A stretch of DNA of 64,000 nucleotides from an uncultured Rhodopila sp. (GTDB lineage: Bacteria > Pseudomonadota > Alphaproteobacteria > Acetobacterales > Acetobacteraceae): NCBI RefSeq assembly GCF_903944925.1, contig NZ_CAJATU010000042.1:248001-312000 (forward strand), written 5' to 3'. Position 1 is the stretch's first letter; each line of letters opens with the position of its first letter. Positions 37,926 through 46,756 of this stretch are shown here, piece after piece. The translations under genes and the position numbers were made by a program. The notes beneath the pieces are model-generated. The model was given only the letters and a program-made list of their open reading frames with translations, did not search any database and was not told the origin of the DNA.

Positions 37926-38492
37926 ATGGCCGACTCCTCCGCCGCCGCTTCCACCCACCCCGGCCCGGCCGGTGAGGTGACCAAGCGCGATATGCTAACT
38001 CTTGTGACCACCGCCGCCGTGGCGATCGGTGTCGGCGCTGTTGCCTGGCCGTTCATCGATTCCATGAACCCGTCCAAGGACGTGCTGGCGCTGGCGTCGG
38101 TGGACGTCGATCTGTCGCCCATCGAGGTCGGCCAGGGCATCACGATTCTCTGGCAGGGCAAGCCGATCTTCGTGCGTCACCGCACACCGACGGAGATCAA
38201 GGAGGCGGTGGACGTGCCGCTGGCCTCACTCATTGAGCCGCAGCCGGACTCCGAGCGCACCAAGGCAGGCCACGACCAGTGGATCATCCTGATCGGCATC
38301 TGCACCCATCTCGGCTGCGTGCCGCTGGGCAACAAGCCGTCGGACCCGCGCGGCGATTGGGGCGGCTGGTTCTGCCCCTGCCACGGCAGCCAGTACGACA
38401 CCTCGGGCCGCGTGCGGCATGGGCCGGCGCCGGCGAACCTGGCAGTCCCCCCTTACGCATTCGCGTCTGACACCAAAGTTAAGATCGGCTGA
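37926..38492 (+). CDS. petA: Ubiquinol-cytochrome c reductase Rieske iron-sulfur subunit
   Basis: The 188-residue protein has one N-terminal membrane anchor (about 22-45) after TKRDML, typical of Tat-exported Rieske proteins. The 2Fe-2S cluster ligands are C126 and H128 (CTHLGC) and C150... with H153 (CPCHGSQYD); C131 and C152 form the disulfide. It accepts electrons from ubiquinol at the Qo site of complex III and hands them to cytochrome c1. The ATG at 37926 follows GAGGGAAAG. First gene of petABC. Confidence 0.96.
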   Translation: MADSSAAASTHPGPAGEVTKRDMLTLVTTAAVAIGVGAVAWPFIDSMNPSKDVLALASVDVDLSPIEVGQGITILWQGKPIFVRHRTPTEIKEAVDVPLASLIEPQPDSERTKAGHDQWIILIGICTHLGCVPLGNKPSDPRGDWGGWFCPCHGSQYDTSGRVRHGPAPANLAVPPYAFASDTKVKIG

Positions 38493-38527
38493 TTCCGTCA
38501 GCCCTCGCCCGCGACAGGGAATAAACC

Positions 38528-39802
38528 ATGGTCGGCCTGCACAAGAGTGAATTTGCTAATCCAGTGATAAACTGGATCGACACCCGCCTGCCCGTCTTTA
38601 CAATGATCCAGAAGGAGTACGGGGAGTTTCCGACCCCGAAGAACTTCAACTATTTCTGGAACTTCGGCGCGCTGGCGATGATCAACCTGGTGATCATGAT
38701 CGCCACCGGCATCTTCCTGGCGATGAACTACCAGCCGAACTCCGAGCTCGCGTTCGGGTCCATCCAGCACATCATGCGCGACGTGAACTACGGCTGGCTG
38801 CTCCGGTATATCCACCAGAACGGCGCGTCGATGTTCTTCATCGTCACCTACATCCATATATTCCGCGGCTTGTACTACGGGTCCTACAAGGCCCCGCGTG
38901 AGCTGCTGTGGATGCTGGGCGTGGTGATCCTGATCATCATGATGGCCACGGCTTTCATGGGCTACGTGCTGCCCTGGGGCCAGATGTCCTATTGGGGCGC
39001 GACGGTCATCACCAACCTGTTCTCGGCCTTCCCGGTCGTCGGCCCGAAGATCGTCACCCTGCTGTGGGGCGGTTTCAGTGTCGATAACCCCACGCTGAAC
39101 CGGTTCTACTCCCTGCACTACCTGCTGCCGTTCCTGCTGGTGGGCGTGATCTTCCTGCACGTCGTCGCCTTGCACCTGACCGGGTCGAACAACCCGCTGG
39201 GCATCGATGTGAAGTCGCCGCAGGACACGCTGCCGTTCCATCCGTACTATACGGCCAAGGACAGCGTCGGGATCTGCGTGTTCCTGGTCGTCCTGTCGGT
39301 GCTGGTGTTCTTCGCCCCGAACTACCTGGGTGACCCGAACAACTTCATCCCGGCCAACCCGCTGCAAACCCCCGCCGACATCGTGCCGGAGTGGTACTTC
39401 CTGCCGTACTACGCGATTCTGCGCTCGGTGCCGGACAAATTGACGGGCGTCTGCCTGATGTTCGGCTCGATCCTGGTCCTGTTCGTGCTGCCCTGGCTCG
39501 ACACCTCGAAGGTCCGCAGCGCGCGGTTCCGGCCGCTGTATCGCATCACCCTGCTCCTCTGGGTGGTGGCTGTGGTCGTCCTGGGCGTTTGTGGCGCGAA
39601 TAAGCCGCAAGGGATCTGGGTCCTGCTCAGCCGCGCCGGGACGCTTTATTACTTCGCACAGTTCCTGGTGATCATGCCGATCCTCGGCAAGCTGGAGCGG
39701 CCGCTGCCGCTGCCGGAAAGCATCAGTCATCCTGTTATCGGCGGACGCGGCGGCGGACCGCTGCCGAGCGGAGCCGCGGCGAAGCCGATGGAGAAAGCGT
39801 GA
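38528..39802 (+). CDS. petB: Ubiquinol-cytochrome c reductase cytochrome b
   Basis: The 424-residue integral membrane subunit binds haems bL and bH through four histidines on helices B and [20 protein letters not shown] and [20 protein letters not shown] carry these ligands. The Qo-site [13 protein letters not shown] motif is intact. A C-terminal hydrophilic tail (after [11 protein letters not shown]) ends the protein. It is 35 bases downstream of petA and overlaps petC, so the three subunits form one transcript. Confidence 0.97.
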   Translation: MVGLHKSEFANPVINWIDTRLPVFTMIQKEYGEFPTPKNFNYFWNFGALAMINLVIMIATGIFLAMNYQPNSELAFGSIQHIMRDVNYGWLLRYIHQNGASMFFIVTYIHIFRGLYYGSYKAPRELLWMLGVVILIIMMATAFMGYVLPWGQMSYWGATVITNLFSAFPVVGPKIVTLLWGGFSVDNPTLNRFYSLHYLLPFLLVGVIFLHVVALHLTGSNNPLGIDVKSPQDTLPFHPYYTAKDSVGICVFLVVLSVLVFFAPNYLGDPNNFIPANPLQTPADIVPEWYFLPYYAILRSVPDKLTGVCLMFGSILVLFVLPWLDTSKVRSARFRPLYRITLLLWVVAVVVLGVCGANKPQGIWVLLSRAGTLYYFAQFLVIMPILGKLERPLPLPESISHPVIGGRGGGPLPSGAAAKPMEKA

Positions 39803-40563
39803 TGCGCACGATGCATTCCCTACTGGCCGGCGCCTTCGCCGCCACCTTGCTCGCCGCCCCGGCGGTTGCGCAGGAAATCGAGATGCCGCACCAGAAATGG
39901 AGCTTTGAGAACCCCTTCGGGACCTACGACCTCGCGGCCGCCCAGCGCGGCTTCCAGATCTATGCCCAGGTGTGCTCGAACTGCCATTCCCTACAGTACC
40001 TGCATTACCGCGATCTGTCCGGCATCGGGCTTGATGCCGATCAGATCAAGGCATTCGCCGCAGGCGTGACCGTGCCGGACGGGACAGATGATCAGGGGCA
40101 GCCGAAGGAAGGTCCGGCGACCCCGGCCAGCCAGTTCCGCTCGCCGTTCCCGAACAGCAAGGCGGCGGCTGCGGCCAATAACGGCGGTATCCCGCCTGAC
40201 CTGTCGCTGATCGTCAACGCGCGTGAGGGAGGCCCGAACTACATCTACGGGATCCTGACCGGTTATGCCGATCCGCCCGAGGGGTTCAAGGTCGGGGATG
40301 GCCTGTATTACAACAAGACGTTCCCGGGGCATCAGATCCACATGCCTCAGCCGCTGCGCGACGGCACGGTGGATTACACCGACGGGACGGGCAACAGCCT
40401 TGACCAGCAGGCGCATGACGTCGTCACTTTCCTTTCCTGGGCGGCCAATCCGGAAGCGGTCGAGCGCAAGCAGATGGGCGTGCGAATCGTGCTGTTCCTG
40501 GTGTTCCTGACTGGCCTGACCTACGCGGTGAAGCGCAAGGTCTGGGCCGACGTGGAGCATTGA
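39802..40563 (+). CDS. petC: Ubiquinol-cytochrome c reductase cytochrome c1
   Basis: The 253-residue protein has a Sec signal peptide (ending AVAQ), the haem c attachment motif CSNCH, and a C-terminal membrane anchor (IVLFLVFLTGLTYAVKRK). The methionine haem ligand is expected in the HMPQPLRDG region. ATG at 39802 overlaps the last base of the petB stop; GTG at 39799 is one codon longer. It passes electrons to soluble or membrane cytochrome c. Only 4 bases separate it from mtnP. Confidence 0.96.
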   Translation: MRTMHSLLAGAFAATLLAAPAVAQEIEMPHQKWSFENPFGTYDLAAAQRGFQIYAQVCSNCHSLQYLHYRDLSGIGLDADQIKAFAAGVTVPDGTDDQGQPKEGPATPASQFRSPFPNSKAAAAANNGGIPPDLSLIVNAREGGPNYIYGILTGYADPPEGFKVGDGLYYNKTFPGHQIHMPQPLRDGTVDYTDGTGNSLDQQAHDVVTFLSWAANPEAVERKQMGVRIVLFLVFLTGLTYAVKRKVWADVEH

Positions 40564-40567
40564 CGCC

Positions 40568-41449
40568 ATGGCATCGCCGGTGATCCAGCCTGTAATCGGG
40601 ATCATCGGCGGTTCCGGCCTGTACGATATCGACGGGCTGGAAGAGCAATCCTGGCGCCAGGTGGACACACCCTGGGGCGCCCCGTCCGACCGCTTGCTGT
40701 TCGGACGCCTCGCCGGCATCCGGTGCGTGTTCCTGCCGCGGCATGGCCGCGGCCATCCGACCTCCCCCAGCCATCTGAACTACCGGGCGAACATCGACGC
40801 CCTGAAGCGCTCCGGCGTGACGGACGTGCTGTCGCTGTCCGCCGTCGGCAGCCTGAAGGCCGAGTTGCCGCCGGGCCACTTCGTCGTGGTGGACCAGTTT
40901 ATCGACCGCAGCTTCGCGCGCGAGAAAAGCTTCTTCGGCGACGGCATCGTCGCGCATGTGTCGATGGCGCATCCGGTCTGCTCCCGCCTTGGGGACGCGC
41001 TCCATACGGCGGCGAGTTCCCTGTCATTGCCGGTGACCCGCGGCGGCACCTATCTCGTGATGGAAGGCCCGCAATTCTCCACCAAGGCGGAGAGCGAGCT
41101 GTATCGGAGCTGGGGCTGTAGCGTCATCGGCATGACCAACATGCCGGAAGCCAAGCTCGCGCGCGAGGCGGAGCTTTGCTACGCGACGCTGGCAATGGTG
41201 ACGGACTTCGACTGCTGGCACCCGGACCACGACCACGTCACGGTCGAGGCCATCGTCAAGGTATTGCTGAGCAATGCCGACAACGCCCGCAGCCTGGTGA
41301 AGGCGATCGTGCCGGATATCGGCCGCGAGCGCACGGTGTGTCCGTGCGGGTGCGACCGGGCGCTGGAAAATGCGGTGATCACCGCCGGACCGATGCGCGA
41401 CCCCGAGCTGCTGGCGAAACTGGCGGCGGTCGCGGGGCGTGTGCTTTAG
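40568..41449 (+). CDS. mtnP: S-methyl-5'-thioadenosine phosphorylase
   Basis: The 293-residue enzyme splits methylthioadenosine with phosphate, yielding adenine and methylthioribose-1-phosphate for methionine salvage. IIGGSGLYDIDGLE at the N-terminus, LPRHGRGHPTSPSHLNYRAN (phosphate/substrate region) and MTNMPEAKLAREAELCYATL match MTA phosphorylase. The NMPEA form favours MTA phosphorylase over ordinary purine nucleoside phosphorylase. It follows petC by 4 bases and is probably read through from the bc1 operon. Confidence 0.93.
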   Translation: MASPVIQPVIGIIGGSGLYDIDGLEEQSWRQVDTPWGAPSDRLLFGRLAGIRCVFLPRHGRGHPTSPSHLNYRANIDALKRSGVTDVLSLSAVGSLKAELPPGHFVVVDQFIDRSFAREKSFFGDGIVAHVSMAHPVCSRLGDALHTAASSLSLPVTRGGTYLVMEGPQFSTKAESELYRSWGCSVIGMTNMPEAKLAREAELCYATLAMVTDFDCWHPDHDHVTVEAIVKVLLSNADNARSLVKAIVPDIGRERTVCPCGCDRALENAVITAGPMRDPELLAKLAAVAGRVL

Positions 41450-42040
41450 CTATCGCTCCGCCGACTCGGTGGTCTTCGCACCGGTCAGTTCCTTGGTGAC
41501 CGCGGTTGCGTCCTTGATTTCCTGTTGATTGGCATCCGCCGCGCCGGAGCCGAGTTTCACGCCGCCATCGGGTTCCGGAATGGTGATGGGCTTGACCTCC
41601 ACCGGGGCGACACCCTTGGTCTTCATATCCAGGTCGTCCGCCACCTTGGGCGCCAGATCGACGACGCGGCCATCGACGTAGGGTCCGCGGTCCTCGATCT
41701 TCACGGTGGCGGTCTTGCCGTTATCCAGGTTGGTCACCTTGGCGACGCTGCCCAACGGCAGGGTCTTGCTGGCGGCGATGTTGGAGTTGGGGTTCATCCG
41801 GTGCCCGTTGGCCATCTTACGGTTGTTGAAGCTTTTTGCGTAGAAGGATCCGTGGCCTTTCTGGGTTCGCCCGGAGTGGTCGATGTGGCCCGCGCCAGCC
41901 GGGGGCAGCGGGGGCAGGCTGTTGAGCCGTTCGGCGTCATGTTTCGCCGCGGCGGAGTCGGGGGCAGGCGATGCCGCCAGCGCCGCCCAAGCCGGCGTCG
42001 CGAACAATCCCGCCACGAACAATATTTGCCAGTGCTTCAT
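41450..42040 (-). CDS. RlpA-like double-psi beta-barrel protein
   Basis: The 196-residue secreted protein has a signal peptide (MKHWQILFVAGLFATPAWA) and a double-psi beta-barrel domain: SFYAKSFNNRKMANGHRMN, LPLGSVAKVTNLDNGKTATV and IEDRGPYVDGRVVDLAP. RlpA proteins are septal ring lipoproteins or lytic transglycosylases acting on denuded peptidoglycan. Here there is no lipobox cysteine and no SPOR domain, so it is a short periplasmic form. The ATG at 42040 gives a proper signal peptide. Its stop abuts the mtnP stop with no gap. Confidence 0.85.
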   Translation of the reverse strand: MKHWQILFVAGLFATPAWAALAASPAPDSAAAKHDAERLNSLPPLPPAGAGHIDHSGRTQKGHGSFYAKSFNNRKMANGHRMNPNSNIAASKTLPLGSVAKVTNLDNGKTATVKIEDRGPYVDGRVVDLAPKVADDLDMKTKGVAPVEVKPITIPEPDGGVKLGSGAADANQQEIKDATAVTKELTGAKTTESAER

Positions 42041-42198
42041 CGCTCGATCCCTACCCGTCCACAAATAGGACGCTCCAGGGAAACGGAGGTTCCGATCACG
42101 ATCGCGACGGCGCAAGATTTCGTGACATGAGGTTGGGCGAATCGCTATAGCTGGCAAGCAACGTGCGGCGCCGTTCAGCGCCGGCCAGGGAGTGTCGC

Positions 42199-42354
42199 AT
42201 GCTGGATATCGTCGGGATTCTATTCAGTTCTGTCATGATGTTCGTAGTGATCATCCGGGCGGTAAAGCTGGATCGGATTCAGCCTTGGTTCCAAACGATC
42301 AAGCCCGTGGATGCGGCTGACAAAGCCATCCCGATATGGCGCCGCGACCGCTGA
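42199..42354 (+). CDS. 51-residue single-pass membrane protein
   Basis: The tiny protein has one hydrophobic helix (about residues 3-22), then basic/amphipathic sequence ending in IWRRDR. The ATG at 42199 has AGGGA 7 bases upstream. It stands 21 bases before the O-antigen ligase gene on the same strand, so it is likely co-transcribed and may be an accessory factor of surface-polysaccharide assembly. No family is recognised. Confidence 0.55.
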   Translation: MLDIVGILFSSVMMFVVIIRAVKLDRIQPWFQTIKPVDAADKAIPIWRRDR

Positions 42355-42375
42355 TCCCGTCCGGGACATTTCTCC

Positions 42376-43779
42376 ATGCGTAGCGTTTGGCTGTTATCCC
42401 TCTATCTCGCATTCATCGTGATGGGCGCGAGCGCGCCGTTCGTCACGACTTTGGGCTACGTATGGGTTGACACATTCCGGCCGCAGGAAGTGGCCTACCT
42501 GATCCTGAACCAGATACCGGTCGCTTTGATCATGGGGATCGCGGCGGTTGGCAGCTACATGGTGCTGGACCGGCGGTCGCCGCCGAGATTTTCACTTGAG
42601 ACCGGCCTGGTCGTACTCATGGCATTGTGGGTCACACTGACGCTGACATGGGCGGAAGTGCCCGATGCAGCCTGGGGCAAATGGAGCACCGTCTTCAAGA
42701 CGCTGATATTCGCAGCCTTCGTTCCCTACGTGATCAGATCGCGCATACAGATTGAAGCGTTTGCCCAGACCTATGTTTTGTCCCTGGCTGCGAATTTTAT
42801 CCCGTTTGGCATCAAGACGATGATTTCAGGCGGCGGCTACGGCTCAAACCTCGGTCTGCAGCAAGGTAATTCAGGCCTTAGCGAGGGCGGGTTGTTGTCG
42901 ACGGTCTGCCTCATGGCCGTGCCCTTGGCAATTTACCTGTCGAATTACAGCCTGCTCATTCCCCGCTTGAAGCTTTCAGGCTGGGGCTACCGGGGGATCG
43001 CCGGGCTGGCGATCATGACTGCCATCGGCACCTACGAGCGCAGCGCTCTGATCGGGCTGATCGCGCTTGGCGCCATCATGTGGGTTCGTAGCAAGAACAA
43101 GTTTGTTTTCGGCCTCGCCGGGCTTGTCGTTGCTGGGGCGGTAGCTTTCACCACGTCCAGTGCTTGGAACCAACGGATTTCTACCATTGGGAGCTTTCAG
43201 ACCGAGAACTCTGCCTATGTCAGGATCCTGGTATGGAAATGGACTCTCGACTATACTTCGCGCAACCCGCTGGGCGGCGGATTCCAGGCTTACCTGATCG
43301 ACCACGTGGATGTGCCGGGCACCGCCGAGAGCCCCGGCTTCACCCAGTTCGGGCGCGCTTTTCACTCCATTTACTTTGAAGTTCTTGGCGAGCACGGGTA
43401 TCCTGGTCTCTTTATGTTCCTTTTGATCGCGGGATCGATGCTGGTGAAGCTGCATCGGCTGTCGAAAAAGGCATCCGCATATCCGGAACTCGATTGGGTC
43501 GTCTCGCTCTCTGGTGCTTTGCAAGGCGGCCTCGCGGTGTTCCTGACGGCCGGCGCTTTCGTCGGCATCGCGTTTCAGCCGATGTTCTGGTACTTCGTCG
43601 CAATGGGCATCAGCCTGAACGCCTATATGTGGCGCGTTGAGCACCCGCATACTGGCGTTCTTCCCGGCTGGCGCTTGCCGGAGCGGCCGCGAGAGGCGGA
43701 ACTGCCGCGCCCGTCCGGATCAGGCTTGCGAGCCGGCAACCTGAAGCCGGATTGGGCGGACGGGTTGCGCCCGCGTTAG
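42376..43779 (+). CDS. O-antigen ligase family protein, exosortase A-associated type
   Basis: The 467-residue protein has about 10-12 membrane helices. The N-terminal part (APFVTTLGYVWVDTFRPQEV) resembles the DUF5935 domain of exosortase-associated O-glycosylation ligases. The Wzy_C-like core has the large periplasmic loop with NPLGGGFQAYL and AFHSIYFEVLGEHGYPGLF. Such enzymes polymerise or ligate undecaprenyl-linked glycans. The C-terminal 45 residues are hydrophilic, proline/arginine-rich. No exosortase or other polysaccharide genes are adjacent, which is unusual for this class. Confidence 0.82.
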   Translation: MRSVWLLSLYLAFIVMGASAPFVTTLGYVWVDTFRPQEVAYLILNQIPVALIMGIAAVGSYMVLDRRSPPRFSLETGLVVLMALWVTLTLTWAEVPDAAWGKWSTVFKTLIFAAFVPYVIRSRIQIEAFAQTYVLSLAANFIPFGIKTMISGGGYGSNLGLQQGNSGLSEGGLLSTVCLMAVPLAIYLSNYSLLIPRLKLSGWGYRGIAGLAIMTAIGTYERSALIGLIALGAIMWVRSKNKFVFGLAGLVVAGAVAFTTSSAWNQRISTIGSFQTENSAYVRILVWKWTLDYTSRNPLGGGFQAYLIDHVDVPGTAESPGFTQFGRAFHSIYFEVLGEHGYPGLFMFLLIAGSMLVKLHRLSKKASAYPELDWVVSLSGALQGGLAVFLTAGAFVGIAFQPMFWYFVAMGISLNAYMWRVEHPHTGVLPGWRLPERPREAELPRPSGSGLRAGNLKPDWADGLRPR

Positions 43780-43819
43780 CCGCCTGTGGAGGCCAACCGG
43801 CACCGCCGCGGACATCGCC

Positions 43820-44485
43820 TCAGTCAAGATGCTTGTCAAAGAATTCCACCGTCCGCTTTTGCGCCAGTTCGTAATCCGGCTGGCTGAAGCTGCCGCGTTC
43901 GTCGCAGCCGAAACCGTGCTGCGCGCCCGCATACACGTAGATCTCCGCTTTCGGCTGTGCCGCGCGAACGGCTTCGACGTCCTGCGGCGGAATCGAGGCA
44001 TCCTTTTCACCGAAATGGAACTGCACCGGAGCGTTCGGCCGCTCATCCTTCGTGCCGGCAACGCCGCCGCCATACCACGCGGACGCCGCGGCGAACTTCG
44101 TCGTCCGGGTCGCTCCCCACCACGCCACCGTGCCACCGAAGCAGTAGCCGACGATGCCGAGTTTCTTGCCGGACAGATGGTCCGCCGCGGCTTCGATGTC
44201 CTTGATCACCTCGGCATCCGTCAGCTTCATGCGGTACTCGCGGCCCTTGTCGATGTCGGCCTGGGTGTATCCCAGTTCCACGCCCGGCTGGACCCGGTCG
44301 AACAGCGCCGGCGCGACAACCGCATAGCCGAGCGCCGCGAAGCGGTCCGCCACGTTGCGAACATGGTGGTTGACGCCGAAGATTTCCTGCACCACGACAA
44401 TGCCCTTGGCGGCTTCGGCCGGACCCGCCACATAGGCCGAAAAGCTGAAGCCGTCGGCCGCCTTCAAGTGAATCGTCTCACCCAT
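43820..44485 (-). CDS. Dienelactone hydrolase family protein
   Basis: The 221-residue alpha/beta hydrolase has the nucleophile elbow GYCFGG with a catalytic cysteine, the aspartate in GEKDASIP and the histidine in QHGFGCDERG, i.e. the Cys-Asp-His triad of dienelactone hydrolases. VQEIFGVNHHVRNVADRFA is the conserved early block. It may open lactones from aromatic degradation, but no such pathway is nearby. The ATG at 44485 follows GGGAGG; a longer frame from 44521 lacks a ribosome site. Confidence 0.9.
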   Translation of the reverse strand: MGETIHLKAADGFSFSAYVAGPAEAAKGIVVVQEIFGVNHHVRNVADRFAALGYAVVAPALFDRVQPGVELGYTQADIDKGREYRMKLTDAEVIKDIEAAADHLSGKKLGIVGYCFGGTVAWWGATRTTKFAAASAWYGGGVAGTKDERPNAPVQFHFGEKDASIPPQDVEAVRAAQPKAEIYVYAGAQHGFGCDERGSFSQPDYELAQKRTVEFFDKHLD

Positions 44486-44571
44486 CCCATTCCTCCCGCG
44501 GAAGCTCCATCTTGGGCGCAATGCTTGGCGAGAACGGCCGTACCGTCAACGGCGGACGTATGACAGTTGGT

Positions 44572-45252
44572 TCAACTGCCCACCGATACCACGTCGCTGA
44601 ACGGCAGCGTCAGTCCGCCCATTTGCAGATCGACGGTGCCGCTGTTGTTCACCACTGATGTCGCCGTGCCGGTCACCGTGAACGGCACCGAGGTTGTCGC
44701 TCCGTTCGAGCCGAGCGCCGTTACCGACACTGTGTAGGCGCCATCCGGCTCGGTGGTGCCGTTGCCGGCCTTGCCGTTCCACGTCCAGGTGTTGGAACCG
44801 GCCTTGCTGGTCAGGGTGGCGCTCGCCACCTGCGCGCCCGACGCATTTGTAACGGAAATGCCGATCGGCTCGGCCGTCGTCGTATTGAAGTTGACCGCAG
44901 CGGTTCCGTTCTGCAGCGATAGCTGCGTGCTGTTTACAACCACCTGCTTGCCGAGCATCGCCGAGGACTGCTCGACCTGACTCGCCTGCGTAAGCTTGAT
45001 AAGCTGCGTCAGGTCGCTGTTGGTGTTGATTTGCTGCTCCACCGAGGAGAACTGCACCAGTTCGCTGGTGAACTGGTTGGAATCCATCGGCGACGACGGA
45101 TCCTGGTTCTGAAGCTGGGTCATCAGCAGCGTCAGGAAGTCGGAAAAATTGCCGCTCAGGCTGTTCAGCGCGGCGCTGCCGGTCTGGGCGGCGACGCTGC
45201 CGGACGATGCCGCAGCGGCGGTGCCGGTTGATGATGTTACGGTTGCACTCAC
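44572..45252 (-). CDS. flgD: Flagellar hook assembly (capping) protein FlgD
   Basis: The 226-residue scaffold caps the growing hook. The N-terminal FlgD domain has LSGNFSDFLTLLMTQLQNQD followed by PMDSNQFTSELVQFSSVEQQ, strongly diagnostic. The C-terminal FlgD Ig/Tudor-like part has SNTWTWNGKAGNGTTEPDGAY. It follows fliK by 21 bases, and both lie behind a sigma-54-type site. The product is exported by the flagellar type III system. Confidence 0.95.
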   Translation of the reverse strand: MSATVTSSTGTAAAASSGSVAAQTGSAALNSLSGNFSDFLTLLMTQLQNQDPSSPMDSNQFTSELVQFSSVEQQINTNSDLTQLIKLTQASQVEQSSAMLGKQVVVNSTQLSLQNGTAAVNFNTTTAEPIGISVTNASGAQVASATLTSKAGSNTWTWNGKAGNGTTEPDGAYTVSVTALGSNGATTSVPFTVTGTATSVVNNSGTVDLQMGGLTLPFSDVVSVGS

Positions 45253-45273
45253 GATGAACGCTCCTGCTGATGC

Positions 45274-46512
45274 CTATGCCACTATGTCTATTCCTACGCG
45301 GAACGATATCGCGGTGGTCGCGACCATCTTTTCCGCGGATGAACGAGTTTGCCGGCGGCCGGCGGTGTCGCCGCCCGGCTCGCTGCCGCCGCCATAGGCG
45401 CCTTTGCCGCTACCCTGTGCGCTGTTGCCATTCATCGTCCCGGTGCCGCCCTGGTTGGACGGCAACGAGCCGGAGTCGTTGCCGCCGGCGGCCGCCGGCT
45501 GGACCGGCGCGGTGTGGAAGGTGACCGTGCGCCCGGCGGCAGGCACGCCGGCATCGTCCAGGGCGCGGTGAAGCTGCACCTGATCTCGCTGCAGCGCCTG
45601 CATGGTATCCGCCCGTTCCGCGGTGATCTCGACATGCGCGGCTCCCGTTTCACTGCGGCCGATTTGTACCTGGACCACGCCCAGTTCCGCGGGGTGCAGA
45701 CGCAAGGTCATCTGCTGGCTGCCATCCGCAGCCGGTCCGAGCGTCAGCAGCGCCGAACCAACCTGCGCCGCTGGCGGCGCAACGGCGGGCGGCGTTGCGT
45801 GGCCCGCAACGGTGGGCGCGGATGCCGCTTGCGTGGTCGCGACCGGTTCGGCGGGCATGGCGGCGAACGCGATCGCCGGGGCCGCTGGCGCGGATGTCGC
45901 CCGGGCGGACGCATCGACAGCCCGGACGGCCGCCCGCGACGCATGGCTGGTTTCCGCCGGGCCCGCCTGAGCGGCGGCCTCCGGCATGCCAGCGGGCGAA
46001 ACCGCGGCAGTATCCTGCGCAGGCCGTTCGGCGGTGCGCGGCGCAGCGGTGGAGACGGCGGTCGTTTCGGTTTCCCCGCCGGCCGCCGTGTTTTGCTGCA
46101 TTGGCGTGCGAACGGCCGGAGGTTCGGCATGGATCGTCAGCGGCAGGGCCACCGGAAGCGGCGCAACGCCGGCAACCGCGGGATCGGTTGCCGACCCGGC
46201 AGCCGCATCGGGCACCGAGCTCGGCTTCGCCCATCGGCTGGCTTTCGGCCCGGGCCCCGCAGTGCCGGCGGGCTCCGGCGCTGGCTTGGCGGGCGCTCCC
46301 GGCGGCCCGGCATCCGCTGTTTCTGAAACGGCCTCCGCCAGACCCGTTTCGGACGGGACGTCCGTTGCCGGCTCCGCCGCCGCGGGGTCCGCGGCGTCGG
46401 CGGCGCGCAGAAGCTGCAAGAACGCATCCCCGCCTTCGCCGGGAGATGACGCTGCACGGCTGATCGAGGCTACCGGGCCATTCGATGGCACAGTCGCAAT
46501 GGCGGCTGGCAA
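45274..46512 (-). CDS. fliK: Flagellar hook-length control protein FliK
   Basis: About 412 residues. A long alanine/proline-rich low-complexity N-terminal region serves as the molecular ruler. The conserved C-terminal domain follows: MTLRLHPAELGVVQVQIGR, and MQALQRDQVQLHRALDDAGV. It measures hook length and triggers the export switch. The TTG at 46512 is chosen because AGGAGA sits just upstream; a TTG at 46530 would add six residues and lacks such a site. First gene of fliK-flgD, divergent from flgE. Confidence 0.9.
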   Translation of the reverse strand: MPAAIATVPSNGPVASISRAASSPGEGGDAFLQLLRAADAADPAAAEPATDVPSETGLAEAVSETADAGPPGAPAKPAPEPAGTAGPGPKASRWAKPSSVPDAAAGSATDPAVAGVAPLPVALPLTIHAEPPAVRTPMQQNTAAGGETETTAVSTAAPRTAERPAQDTAAVSPAGMPEAAAQAGPAETSHASRAAVRAVDASARATSAPAAPAIAFAAMPAEPVATTQAASAPTVAGHATPPAVAPPAAQVGSALLTLGPAADGSQQMTLRLHPAELGVVQVQIGRSETGAAHVEITAERADTMQALQRDQVQLHRALDDAGVPAAGRTVTFHTAPVQPAAAGGNDSGSLPSNQGGTGTMNGNSAQGSGKGAYGGGSEPGGDTAGRRQTRSSAEKMVATTAISFRVGIDIVA

Positions 46513-46553
46513 AACCGGTTCTCCTGCCAAGCGGATTTTCCTTTGAACGTGTC

Positions 46554-46571
46554 AAGCAAGGTCCGGGCCAA
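46554..46571 (-). promoter_or_regulatory. Putative sigma-54 promoter of fliK-flgD
   Basis: Minus strand TTGGCCCGGACCTTGCTT has GG and GC separated by exactly 10 bases, and TTGCT at the -12 site. It lies about 40 bases before the fliK start. Confidence 0.6.
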
Positions 46572-46701
46572 GCCAAAACACCGGAAAGACGTGACTGTCC
46601 GGCGAACGACCCGGCAAATCCTGCCGGTTCTTTTCTGCCGGGTATACATTGGCTGCCGCAACTTATGCCGCGCAGGTCAAGGACTATCCATGAGTTTCCG
46701 C

Positions 46702-46718
46702 TTGGCACGCTTCATGCT
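46702..46718 (+). promoter_or_regulatory. Putative sigma-54 promoter of flgE-flgK-flgL
   Basis: TTGGCACGCTTCATGCT has TGGCAC at -24, the exact GG-N10-GC spacing, and ATGCT at -12. It lies 39 bases before the flgE start, which also has AGGAGGG as ribosome site. Confidence 0.65.
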
Positions 46719-46756
46719 GACGGATCAAACCACCTTGACCAGGAGGGTCCCCGAAG

